Positions 37,319 to 47,621 of a DNA stretch of 64,000 nt are shown piece by piece; positions within the stretch are counted from its first letter, which is position 1; every line of letters begins with the position of its first letter. The notes under the pieces are model-generated. The model was not told the DNA's origin, searched no databases, and saw only the letters and a program-made list of their open reading frames with translations. Origin of the DNA: Lineus longissimus (lineage: Eukaryota > Nemertea > Pilidiophora > Heteronemertea > Lineidae); the NCBI RefSeq assembly GCF_910592395.1, contig NC_088314.1:1550001-1614000 (forward strand). The letters are read 5' to 3'. A program made the position numbers and the translations under genes.

Positions 37319-37343
37319 ATGATGTTTAGTACTCTTGTTTGTG
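37319..37343 (+). CDS. Weak candidate alternative first coding exon (8 codons plus one base)
   Basis: ATG-ATG start encoding MMFSTLVC, then G and a good donor (gtgagt). Phase 1 like the other candidates. It is so short that chance is a real possibility. Confidence 0.2.
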
Positions 37344-38412
37344 GTGAGTAAAGTAATTCTCTTTTTTTGTGGCGGTGGTTGATGTAGATGCATGATAGTC
37401 TGTTCCTTGAATTGGTTCTGCGAATACTATGTGTAGTCATTGTCCACACAAGAGACTTAGGGATACCATTGGTCTCAGGTTTCGAAAAGTCTACGATAAA
37501 CACAAAGTGCCTTTTGTAAAAGAGTGTCGTGGAAATGTACTCCTTACTTCATTATCGACCCGAATCTTCGTATACTTCGTACTTGGTCGTTTGTATGGCT
37601 AGCGAAACCTGCCTATAGCTCTCGGCACCTTTTGCAATAGTTCCTTGACCAAGTCCTTCGGGAGCAGTGGTTCGAGGACCACACCCTCGAGTTTAAAATG
37701 GGGTTTTGGTAATGGACACACGTTTTATAGTTCCTATGAATGAATTTTTGATATCAACAAGTAAGATGGAATGCTTTTGAAAAGTGATTGAGGCCCATAA
37801 GGTATTCGGCACGTAATATACTTAGTTCTCTACATATTTCGATGACAAAAAGTAGTCTAGGGCGATACTGTGTTCAACTTTGTACTTATCCACCTTGGAT
37901 TGTGCAATGAATACACACGAATCAAGTCATACAAACATTATGCAGGCCTTACAAGTCAAGAAGATGACACTTAATTGTCGACAGTGACGGTATATTAACT
38001 GTTGCGTAAAATTTGTAAATAAACCTTGTCCAGTGCTCAGAAACGCAGTCACGAACGAAATCGTCCGATTTTATTGCAAAATTTCCAAAAGAGGTCTGAA
38101 CCATTCATTCATTAGCTGTTGGAACAGAAGAATGACATGGCATAAACCCCTTTAAAAGAAGGGATCAATAATATCGGAATATCATTTCGGACTTCCGGTC
38201 AGTTTTTCTCCGATGCAAGGTTACTTCCGGTTGATCTTGTGACGATATTTCGGATTAGTTATGATTTTCCTATTAGTAGTGTGTTCTTTGACATTCATGT
38301 ACTTCGAAGCCAGTGCGCAAGGAATTATCATCGTCATCTTATAGAATCACTGGATTACAAGACTAGTATAACTTGATGATATTCTGCGAGGATACTTATA
38401 TAAAAAGAAACG

Positions 38413-38509
38413 ATGGCTTTCCGTTACCACAGCCGCGAGATGTCGTACCCTCCACTGAGATCGGTTGAAGTAAAAAAGAAGACAACCGTTTCCATCTTTC
38501 TTGATAAAT
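38413..38509 (+). CDS. Candidate alternative first coding exon (32 codons plus one base)
   Basis: ATG in a good context (AACGATGGC) opens a frame MAFRYHSREMSYPPLRS and then a basic run VEVKKKTTVSIFLDK, ending at a consensus-like donor (AAAT, then gtgagt) in phase 1. Read-through would hit a stop immediately after the donor, as expected if the frame ends by splicing. The peptide is basic and unrecognised. A TATA-like tatataaaa lies at about 38397, too close to the ATG to be a standard core promoter for it. Confidence 0.45.
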
Positions 38510-41382
38510 GTGAGTAGAAATTCTTTGGGTGAAAATCAGATGAAAAACCTTCATCTCCTTCTGTTAGATTGTTTCCTACCGTCTTTTAATTTCTAAACTG
38601 GTGGAATGCAATCGATAATACACCCAAGGAGAGCCTTTTTGGCGAAAGTGTTTCAGGTGTAAGGCCAATAAGGCCGTTTGCAACTCTAGTCATTAACCTC
38701 AAAGGTTCGGGCTTTGCTGGCAAATCTGGTTCATTTCCCTGCTGATCATGCTCACACCGCTGAGCTATCTCTTTAGGGGCACTTATGAGAAACGCCTCAT
38801 CTGACAAAAGAGCCGTCGCATTCTTCCAAGGATTGCCGGCAAAAAAGGTATGAACAAAATTCAATGATCGAAAGACAACTCGGCACTTCAAGGCAAATAA
38901 CTGTAATGTGTCGATCAATATTGAAAGGAGGAAGGGAGGTGAAGAATAATCTACCTAAGCTTATTATATCCTGGCCGATGCCAGGGAGTAATAGCCTTCA
39001 ATTTGTGTATAGGCCTTGTGATTAAAAAGTGGTACTTTTATCACTGTATGTGGCAAACTTTACAAAACTTTTAAAAAAACACCAAATGTGTCAATTAAAG
39101 CAACAAGTATAAGTACAAACGTGTCCGAGATTAGATAAGAGACACCTTATAAGGCTTTCATTTGGTGGCCTGTTTTGCCTGGATTCCTAAAGTATTTTGA
39201 CAGTTTTTCCACCAGGATGGTCTAATTCTCTCTTGATGTATTCTGGTGTCATGAACCTGAATGCCATTGCAGTTGACCGAGCGACATGCTTACTTAGTTA
39301 TACCTAAGCACCAATTATTTGTCGGACACCCCACAAACACATGTTAGACAGATATGAGCCCAGCACAACACTAGGGATTTGAAAGAAGGTTGTAGGCTCG
39401 TATTCAAATGTGCCATACGTTTTCTCTTCCGTCATTAAAAAGAAACTGCAAACCACCGAAATTTCGCCAGAATTTTATTTTCGCGAATTTCGCGAATAAC
39501 CGCAAACTAAAATTCCGGAAAATTTTTATCGGAAAATCCGAACGACATTTCTTTATCCAATAGATTAGAAACCGTGATCAAAAAAAATTATATCATTTTT
39601 CGGGAATTTGGATTTTTCAGGAATTATTTTCATTTTTACCTCAGAAAAACAGCTTTATGTGAATCTACACTTTTTTGTTTACAATTTGGAGGCATATGGA
39701 CCAGTCCCTCCATCTTCGGACAGAATTGTGAGTGATCAAAAAGAAATCGAAAAGCGTGACAAGTAATGCCATGGCTTGAGTATACTTAATTGTTGTCGCT
39801 GAGTACGATCGGCGTAGACCACCTTTAAAGCACGTCCTGTGAAATGTTTCAGTAGCATCCTGTCATGAAAAGGGCAATGGGACGATTGCCGAGGGCGGTA
39901 AACAAACCTCAAACCCGAGTTTGACTGTTAGTTCGAGTTCTGTACGACAACCAAAGAGAACAACTTCAAAAAGAAGCTCCTTCAAGTGGTGAATTGTTGG
40001 AACTGGCGTATCGAATGATTCCAAAGGAATTTAGCAGATGGCGATACGTTGAGAGGAAATTCGTTCTTCTTTCTTCTCGCTCACACAGTCGAGGGCTTTG
40101 GCATGTTTGGGCGCTGCAAACGGAAAAATTTGGGTGAATGCCATCACGTACTTGCTTGTTCTTTTGCTGTGTTGTAATACAACTCTAAAACGGTGTCAAA
40201 CATCCTCCATCATCGCATGAAGTACTGTTGCTTCATTTGTAGGTCGAGCTGATTACACTTTTACCGCGCGGGTTGTTTTAAAGATTCGCAATCTTTTTTG
40301 CTGTCGTGTCTGGTTAACCATCCGTGATGACTTGTTTCGAATACGCCAGCCTGTATGCAGGAAATGCTGATCGATGCTGCCTGGAAAGTCATTAAAGTAT
40401 GACTCCGTTTCTTCGCTGAAAGACCACGGTCTCCAATCAAAGACAAACGTGATTTCGCCCATGCGTAACTAATCGTGGTGATTCCTTTCGCAGTTGTTCA
40501 GGCCGGCAGCAGGGGTAACAGCGTATTATGTAATCACCCGTCACCCCTTCCATTTGCCAGATCAACTGCGAATACGACAACTAAAATTTGTTATGCATGA
40601 GCGATATCGCGTACGAATAAAATAATTTTGACTCTGATTGAAAACGGCAAGTGAGCTTATGACAGTATCGAAATCATATATTGTAATTTGCCATTCAATG
40701 TTTGATCAACTGCAGAGGTCAGAAAGTTATTGTTTTGCATTATATATATTTTATTTGGAGATGAATATTACAAAGTATATGTGACCAGTAGTCCTAGTTT
40801 TTGGGTCAACGATGTTTTCTTATAACAATAGGCATTCTCTACCGAACCTCTCTTGCCGGACACATCTATATGTCCTCAGTAAAGGAACACCCAGCACCTC
40901 GAGTTGGATTTGGTAGTTCGCTCTCAATTCAGTATTTTTTTCGCGAGGACACAAGCTTTTGTGGCGTCCTTTGCCATCTCATAGGGCAGCCTTCCTGGAG
41001 AGGTTTCTGCGTTATATACCTTGTTGCACGTTTTCTCATTGTATGCCTCTGTACCCAGTAAACATGAGAAAACATAAAAAGGGCTTGTAGCGGTACTTGA
41101 ATACTTGTAACATTAGGCGTCGATAGGCCTGGTATATTGCTGCTAATAAATCATGAGGAAAATGCTACCTACATGTATTACAGTATAGATGGGTAAGGCT
41201 TACAGTGATGTATCATTGTTCTTGTATCATCTTCTAGCCCATCATATATTGCGTGATTACTCTTTCGCGTTCGCAAGGAAACTTCACTGCCATGACTGTT
41301 ATTGTTTTGGCGATATTTTAAGCGTTTTCCCTACGTTATTTCTCTTAATGTCGCTTTCGCTGTTCATGGATATAGTTTTCAA
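38510..41382. other. Non-coding stretch between candidate exons
   Basis: No supported gene. An ATG frame at 39696-39727 ends at gtgagt but in phase 2. One copy of the 210-228-bp MITE (40431-40640) lies here. AT-rich sequence around 39420-39660 is unremarkable. Confidence 0.35.
40431..40640. mobile_element. MITE copy 1 (long terminal inverted repeats)
   Basis: Begins ctccaatcaaagaca and ends with its inverted counterpart ttttgactctgattg. Central ggggtaacagcgtattatgt is shared with copy 2. Sub-terminal gcataac/gttatgc and cgatatcgc motifs pair across the element. Shorter than copy 2 because of a deletion in the left arm. Confidence 0.8.
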
Positions 41383-41482
41383 ATGGCAGTGATGGATTCA
41401 GGTCTAATGAGACGGATTCTGAGAAGAAGGAATTCCTTTTCCATAAGACGCAAGGGTACGAAAAAGGCGCCAAAGATTTTAG
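41383..41482 (+). CDS. Candidate alternative first coding exon (33 codons plus one base)
   Basis: ATG at 41383 (second in-frame ATG at 41392). The encoded peptide begins MAVMDSGLMRRILRRRNSFS and goes on IRRKGTKKAPKIL. It ends at a strong donor (TTTTAG, then gtgagc) in phase 1. RRRNSFS fits a basophilic-kinase (PKA-like) site. Strongly basic, no domain recognised. Confidence 0.5.
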
Positions 41483-41577
41483 GTGAGCAGTTTCGATTCG
41501 CTGAGCACTGCAGGAATTGGTGATGCCTTCTATCAACCGATTTCAATTGTATAGCTTCTTATGATCGATCTCACAGT

Positions 41578-41805
41578 CTCCAATCGAAAGACAAAATTCT
41601 TTTATTCGTACGCGATTTCGTTCATGCATAACTAATCGTAGTCAATACTTTTGCAGTTGTTCAGGCAGGCAGCAGGGGTAACAGCGTATTATGTAATCAC
41701 CCGTCACCCCTTCCATTTGCCAGATCAACTGCGAATACGACAACTAAAATTTGTTATGCATGAGCGATATCGCGTACGAATGAAATGATTTTGTCTTTAA
41801 TCGGA
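41578..41805. mobile_element. MITE copy 2 (terminal inverted repeats of about 85 bases)
   Basis: Begins ctccaatcgaaagacaaaat and ends attttgtctttaatcgga, its inverted counterpart. The arms include attcgtacgcgat and atcgcgtacgaat, and catgcataac and gttatgcatg. The central 115 bases are almost identical to copy 1, 1.1 kb away. No coding capacity. Confidence 0.85.
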
Positions 41806-42126
41806 CAGCGTGAATCTGCAGCTATCCTTACCATCATGCCTCCCTCCCGACTCGGCTTTCTTTTGCATCAAGGATGCAGACGACAAGTTGACGTATTGTT
41901 TGTAAATATAGTGATTGTCTACCGTGTCAATTTGATGCCCATTGTTGGTTCACAAAGGTCACCCGTTTCTTCTTCCTCTTATCATACCTACAGCGTTTCT
42001 CTGACTACCTCCCGAACGAAATAATCACCTTATAACCTTCTAGGGTTTCCCTCACATTCCAAGATTTCGCACTGCTTATAAAACAACCTGAAGTGCTAAT
42101 GGAAACCCATCACTATTTGTTTAGAC

Positions 42127-42169
42127 ATGATGCATTCTGTTGAGAAGTCCTGCAGAAGTAATTTATTAG
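42127..42169 (+). CDS. Weak candidate alternative first coding exon (14 codons plus one base)
   Basis: ATG-ATG frame MMHSVEKSCRSNLL, then G and a moderate donor (gtaaag), phase 1. Short and unsupported by any family; kept only because phase and strand fit the series. Confidence 0.22.
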
Positions 42170-44605
42170 GTAAAGATTGCTGAAAGGTATTTGTAGAACA
42201 TATTAATAATGTTTTTATCAAGAAACGCTGCACGCAAGTCGTTGAAGTATTCCCGGCGCTGGCTAAAAGTTCATGCATCGGCAACATCATCCAGGGCATC
42301 AGGTCATTACTTCATGTTCTATTTACTGAACTCCTTTTCAAAAACAACCATTTCACCCAAGCAAGGGGGAAGCTCATTTGGGAATGAGACCATGATATGC
42401 TTATGATGAAGAGTCAGTTGTTGAAACCGCAGATATGTATACCACAGGTGTTGTGTAGGCCTGCACCTTCATTCGGTACCGCTGTACAACATACTAGTTC
42501 TATGGCTGTGCTTTTCAATTGCGGTCATGACGTCTCTCATGTGTCCAAGGACATCTCCACCATGTCTTACAGTTCAGGCGTATGCCTAGTTTAAAACCAT
42601 GGGTGACAATATTGCCGAGTCGAGAAGGTCAATTAAATCCTCAAGAGTCCAAATACGATTATAAATATGGACCAAACAATGTCTTCTATATCCCCATGTT
42701 TATGGTAAATTGCTCTCCCTAAATGTATCTATCCTACCAGAATAATTGGCTAGATATAAGAACAACAGTGGCTTTACATGTATGGCTCGTTTTGATTAAA
42801 CAGAACATTAGATCTGCTTTTGACCACTTAAATCTTCACGTACATGTACGTATTACCAGGAACTAATAGAGACAAGTCTTTATTGATCCTTGGTATTACC
42901 GAGAGAAAAAAACATGACCAAGAGTGGTTGTCTCTCTGCAGTCAAACCAAAGTAGTCGGAAACTAATCAGCTTCCTTCAGCAACACTAACAACATAGGCG
43001 GTTTCCCATTACTGTCAGTGCACAAAGGACGTTTGGCCGTGATGGTCAGCTTTGAATACAACAAGTCAGATTAGCGAGTGATGTCATATTCCGTTGGGTA
43101 ACGCGGTTCCTCGTGAAGGCTCGAGATCCATGGCTTAACATCCCATGATCACAAAGTCAGCTGGAGATATCAGTCGCCATTTTTATTGATGGCCTATCTA
43201 TAAACCGCATTGTTAAAACAATGTGCTTACAAGGCTTTTGAGTTTAATCGTTTGATCCATGTGCGAGTACAGACAATTGATACAAGAGGGTCACGACCAA
43301 CCTTTGATGTTCCGCTCAGCTCCCGCTCATCAGACCGAGAACTTCTGTGCCCAAGAAACTTAATTGTGTAGCGGGGCGAAAGACAATGATTCAGCGACAA
43401 TTCTGCATTTGAAAGCAATTGAACCATGATAATGTCATTTGATTACTAATTCAGATAACTCAGATCAAAGTGAGGAAATGATTTAAAACAGAAAAAGGGG
43501 AAATTGAGGTACGTTTCGTTGATGTGTTTTTGAGAATTGGGGATAATGTTGTTGTCCGTTTGGCTCTAAAACTTGATTTACAAAGTTCTGATCTAGTGAT
43601 TGGTGATGTCAGTCCAACATCGCTCTCCTTTGAGGTAATTTTTGGAGTCGATGGTTCCAGGGAATTCTGGGAATTGTTGATGCGTCATGATGAGACATGG
43701 TAAATTTGATTGGCCATCCTAAACATGATTTGCAGCGTGTTCAACTCCAGCCAGTCTGATAGTCCCGTACCCTGTGACTCACATAATGGATGCACCCTCT
43801 CATCTCACGTGGCGTTGTGCTTACCATTGCAATTTGTTATCAGGTTAAAGGAAAATTTGTCTGACGAACATGAAATGGATTGGTAATGATTTACAGGATC
43901 GATATCATCTATATCTTGAGAGATGTAATATTCGAATCTGGTATATATCGTTCTTAAGGGCTGTGGTAGTGGAATCGTTGTTTGTACTCTACGAAGGAAT
44001 ACTATTTATTCGTCATTAGGAATAATGACATGGTTATCAGACTTTAAGACCCCCTTGGATGATGAATTTACAATTACCGGCTCCAACGTTTACTGCCAAT
44101 TGTCGAAAGTTGCTTCCCGCAAACACTCTAAAAAGTCACATTGCGTCACAGTCCGAGTTATTTCGACCTCGTGTTGAGCCATATTCTCGACCAAATCCTA
44201 CTCGGATTCTAAGTAATCGGTTTCTCAACCAGAAACGCTTTGACTGAGTGCCTTAAAGATTACATCAAGATGACGGAATGGGCAATGTGATGCCTCTGAG
44301 TGTGTGACCATTGCAATACCAACATTGGAATATTGGAGAGGTCAACGAGGAACCATACCTTGCTACATCACTCGTGGCAACATTTGTTTGCAGTTGATAC
44401 CCTATCGGATTGATTTGATAACCATCTCTGATTTATTATTTTCGTGGAGTGCAGTTAAAACTTACTATGTCGTAGAATTCAATTAAAGTGTGTAGAGTTA
44501 CATGTGATGGTCATCGTTCTGGAGCAAGGTCTCATATTCTTATTAGGCTGCTAAGCAATATACCAGTACAGGTAACAACGTGATTGCAGAATAACAAAGA
44601 CAATA

Positions 44606-44648
44606 ATGGTAATGGATAGTAAGTGTTCGGAAACAGTATCAGTTTGTG
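44606..44648 (+). CDS. Weak candidate alternative first coding exon (14 codons plus one base)
   Basis: ATG frame MVMDSKCSETVSVC, then G and a weak donor (gtaaca), phase 1. A better donor (gtaagt) occurs inside it after four codons, also phase 1. Chance is likely. Confidence 0.15.
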
Positions 44649-45226
44649 GTAACAGCGTGCATTATCTTCTCGGATATTCTCGCGAGATCTCATGCCAACC
44701 ACTTACCTTAGAGTCTGATTTAGAATCGGAACTTACACGGATACTACGCATACGTATTGAAGTCAGACACGCGTACCCAAACCCCTTTCATTAGTATTTC
44801 AATACGCACGCGTGATTTCTTGCGAAAGGTCTCAACAGCCATCCTAATCTCGTGATATACTGCTCTCCGTTCAAAAGAGGCGCCCAATTAGGAGAAAAAC
44901 ATATTCTGATTGTAATTTGATTCGGGAATTCTACTGCGAACCGATAATAACAATAATTGAATATATTGATATATTGGAAAATCGTTGCAAGTTTGTGTTA
45001 CCGCTTCCAATCTTACGTATATTGGTATACTATCGTCCAGGCCGGCACAGGCACAAGAGGCAGGTGAACGGACGAGTTCCTTTGAATTCATCCAGTAAAA
45101 GAAATAAATGGATACAGGCGATCAACAGAATTATAAGCAACATTAAACAGGAGTTAACGTATTATTCAAGCAATTACAAGCTACATTAGTGTAACATCCT
45201 CTGAAATATCTTGCTAATTTCTATGG

Positions 45227-45326
45227 ATGAAGGATAGACTGAAGACGTCACTTGCATTCTTGATACAGCTTCGTGTAGGTTCAGTTTTTGATTTATGGGC
45301 CAATTTTGTTTGCGAAGTCGAAACAG
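45227..45326 (+). CDS. Possible alternative first coding exon (33 codons plus one base)
   Basis: ATG frame MKDRLKTSLAFLIQLR followed by VGSVFDLWANFVCEVET ends at ACAG, then gtgaag, a moderate donor, in phase 1. Less basic than its neighbours, with a partly hydrophobic middle. It sits 170 bases upstream of the stronger candidate at 45496. Confidence 0.3.
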
Positions 45327-45495
45327 GTGAAGTGCAGGGTTCCTTAATTCTTCAAGTTGCAAAAATATTCAGAACACGGATAGTACCCGAATCTATACTA
45401 CTTTGGAGAAATTCTCCTCTGGATAAAATTACGGACAGCTCCACTGAAAATTCGCCCGGACCCAGGATACAGCTATACTGCTGCATTGAGTCACC

Positions 45496-45697
45496 ATGAG
45501 ACGGTTCCTTTCTCTGAAGAGTTTGGAGTCCTCCTCCGGGGACGAAGATACCCGTCCGCAGAGGAGGTATGAGAGACATGTGACAGACTCGTGGTCGGGG
45601 GATGAAGACCCTAGGCACAGGAGACAACGCACAACTAGTCCCGTCATGCAACTGTTCCGGAAGTTCTCGAGAAGAAGGTCAAGGTCGGAAAACTGTG
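45496..45697 (+). CDS. Candidate alternative first coding exon (67 codons plus one base)
   Basis: ATG opens MRRFLSLKSLESSSGDEDTR; a second acidic SWSGDEDPRHRRQR and a basic tail QLFRKFSRRRSRSENC follow. It ends at a strong donor (CTGTG, then gtgagt) in phase 1. The pattern SSGDED...SWSGDED is an internal near-repeat. The tail has several basophilic-kinase-like RRXS motifs. It is one of the best members of the series. No family is recognised. Confidence 0.5.
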
Positions 45698-47524
45698 GTG
45701 AGTGTCATCAGTTTCAGTGAAGTAGGTAAGATGCATGAGTCTGATGTTCGACATATTAGACAGGCATAAATTGTGTCAGTGCGTGTTTCAATGGATCTTC
45801 ATCAAATGATGCGTACTGACGGCTGTCCACCAAAGCCGCCTGATACTGATGACAGCTCCCTTTGCAGAGATGTGCTGCATGTTATTCTCAGCTACCCGTC
45901 TCGTAGTATGCTTCATCACTGAGGGCACATTGTTGTGACCCTGTGACCTTGACCTCTATTCCATCAAAGCGCCATCTTACCATCATCCCCTCGTTGAGTT
46001 ATTACCTTACATATTAAGATTTGTGTCATTTATGATGGCAACACCACTTGGGAAATATGTTCCTATCAATATCTCCTTTCCTCGAGATAGCCGATTAATC
46101 AATGGATTTACAATGTTTTGGGATCCTCGTCATTTGCCAACAGCGCGACCAAGTCAGTCTAACCAGCCTGGAGTTGTGCAGCCAATTTTGCATCGATGTG
46201 ATTGATACACCGTGTGATAATGCAAATTTAATGGCCCTGGGCGACAAAGATCACATTTTCAGGTTTGGAAGGAATGGGTTGCTTTCCTCGATAGTTGCTG
46301 GTCTGATATTGTCTGAATGACGCTTTTCGGACAAAATAGTTTACGTTGAATGGCGATGTGGCGATTTGGGAAGGGGCGAAACCGCAATTGGGCGGAATTG
46401 GTCAATATACCGAAGTATAGTAGACGGTAGATGTTGTGATCATTCAAGACAACGACACTTTCCAATCTAAAGTCCCCGCTTAAAGACGACACAAGAACGG
46501 GTCAAGGTTAATAGCCGTTCCAGCGCCAGGGACCGTGGTCTGATAAGTTTAATGGGTCGCTTTACAAATTAATGTCACTGTTTATTTGTAAACGTGTTCA
46601 GCGAGTTTTCTGTTGATACCTGCTTGAACATGCTGAACGAAGCAGGCACATCCAAAAAGGAAAACAAGTTATTTAAAGACGAATAACTAAACAAGTTTAC
46701 AACCGTGTTTGTGCATTGATCAAAGATAGGACTCAAAACACCAGTGGCATTGACATCGTCTCAGTGCAGTGAATGAGAGTTATGAGTATATAACATGTGG
46801 GCTTCTCAGCCAATGTCCCTATGATGCCGAGATCGGTGCCCAGGGTTCCGAGAGAGCACCTCCCACTGCTGTGGCGAATCCCTTATCTGAGACTCCTGAT
46901 CCGCCCCTGCTCTGGGTCGATGCACCCACTAGAAGTGCTGCCTGGATCTTGTTGGACCTGCTGAAGCGAGGATGATATGTGTCCCGTCGATGGATGGAAG
47001 TTTACCTTACATCTGAATCACCCTGTTCACGGGGAATTACAGCACTTAAAACATGCCGGCCACCAGCTTGTATGCTCTAGACCTTTTTTATCTTGAAGTT
47101 GTTGACACGTCGAAACTGAATAAATACGCAGATGGCTTAGTATCCAACGTGGGAAAGTGCAAGTGCCCATTTAGCGTGCTTGACACGATAGGAACCCGCC
47201 GAGCCACTGAATGCACTCTTATGATGATTAAAAAATTAAGTGCTTTCGAGTAATAGCGCAATTGATAAAAATCTTCTGAAACGGGTATATCATGGATGTT
47301 CATCCGGTTCTTACATAAAAAGATGTTTTCAAATCGTCTCATGGTAAACTGGAAATTCTATCATAGAGCCCACTCTCCTGGAGTTTTTCAAATTCGAACA
47401 AGTTCGTAGTTATATCCCGTGCTGGATGTCTTAAGTTTACTGATCTGCCCCCAAACAACAAATTTTGTACCGGTACGCGCGTCTCCGTTGTCAAAACATT
47501 TATTTGCTATCCCGAGGGATTACG
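45698..47524. other. Non-coding stretch between candidate exons
   Basis: No supported gene. The short frames at 46023-46320 and 46769-46975 show no family features and do not end at good donors. Confidence 0.35.
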
Positions 47525-47621
47525 ATGCATTCGGACTTTGAGGATTACTGTGCAATCTTAACACAAACCGTGGCAGTGAGATGTGGGAAAGGTTCGCCAT
47601 TCTTGCACTTGAGGACTCGAT
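47525..47621 (+). CDS. Candidate alternative first coding exon (32 codons plus one base)
   Basis: ATG frame MHSDFEDYCAILTQTVAVRC, then GKGSPFLHLRTR, ending at a strong donor (CGAT, then gtaagt) in phase 1. It ends in T rather than G, like the 38413 candidate. Less basic than the others and unrecognised. Confidence 0.38.

Larger units (their letters stand above)
41483..45226. other. Non-coding stretch with weak candidate exons
   Basis: Contains MITE copy 2 and the weak candidates at 42127 and 44606. No recognisable protein domain. The ATG frame at 42209 (MFLSRNAARKSLKYSRRWLK) is basic like the other candidates but does not reach a good donor. Confidence 0.35.

Noticed and set aside
39696-39727. 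ATG frame MDQSLHLRTE ending at gtgagt
   Set aside because: Phase 2 and only ten codons, so it does not fit the series.
42209-42406. Basic ATG frame MFLSRNAARKSLKYSRRWLK resembling the candidate exons
   Set aside because: There is no consensus donor at a suitable place; it continues as an ordinary-looking chance frame.
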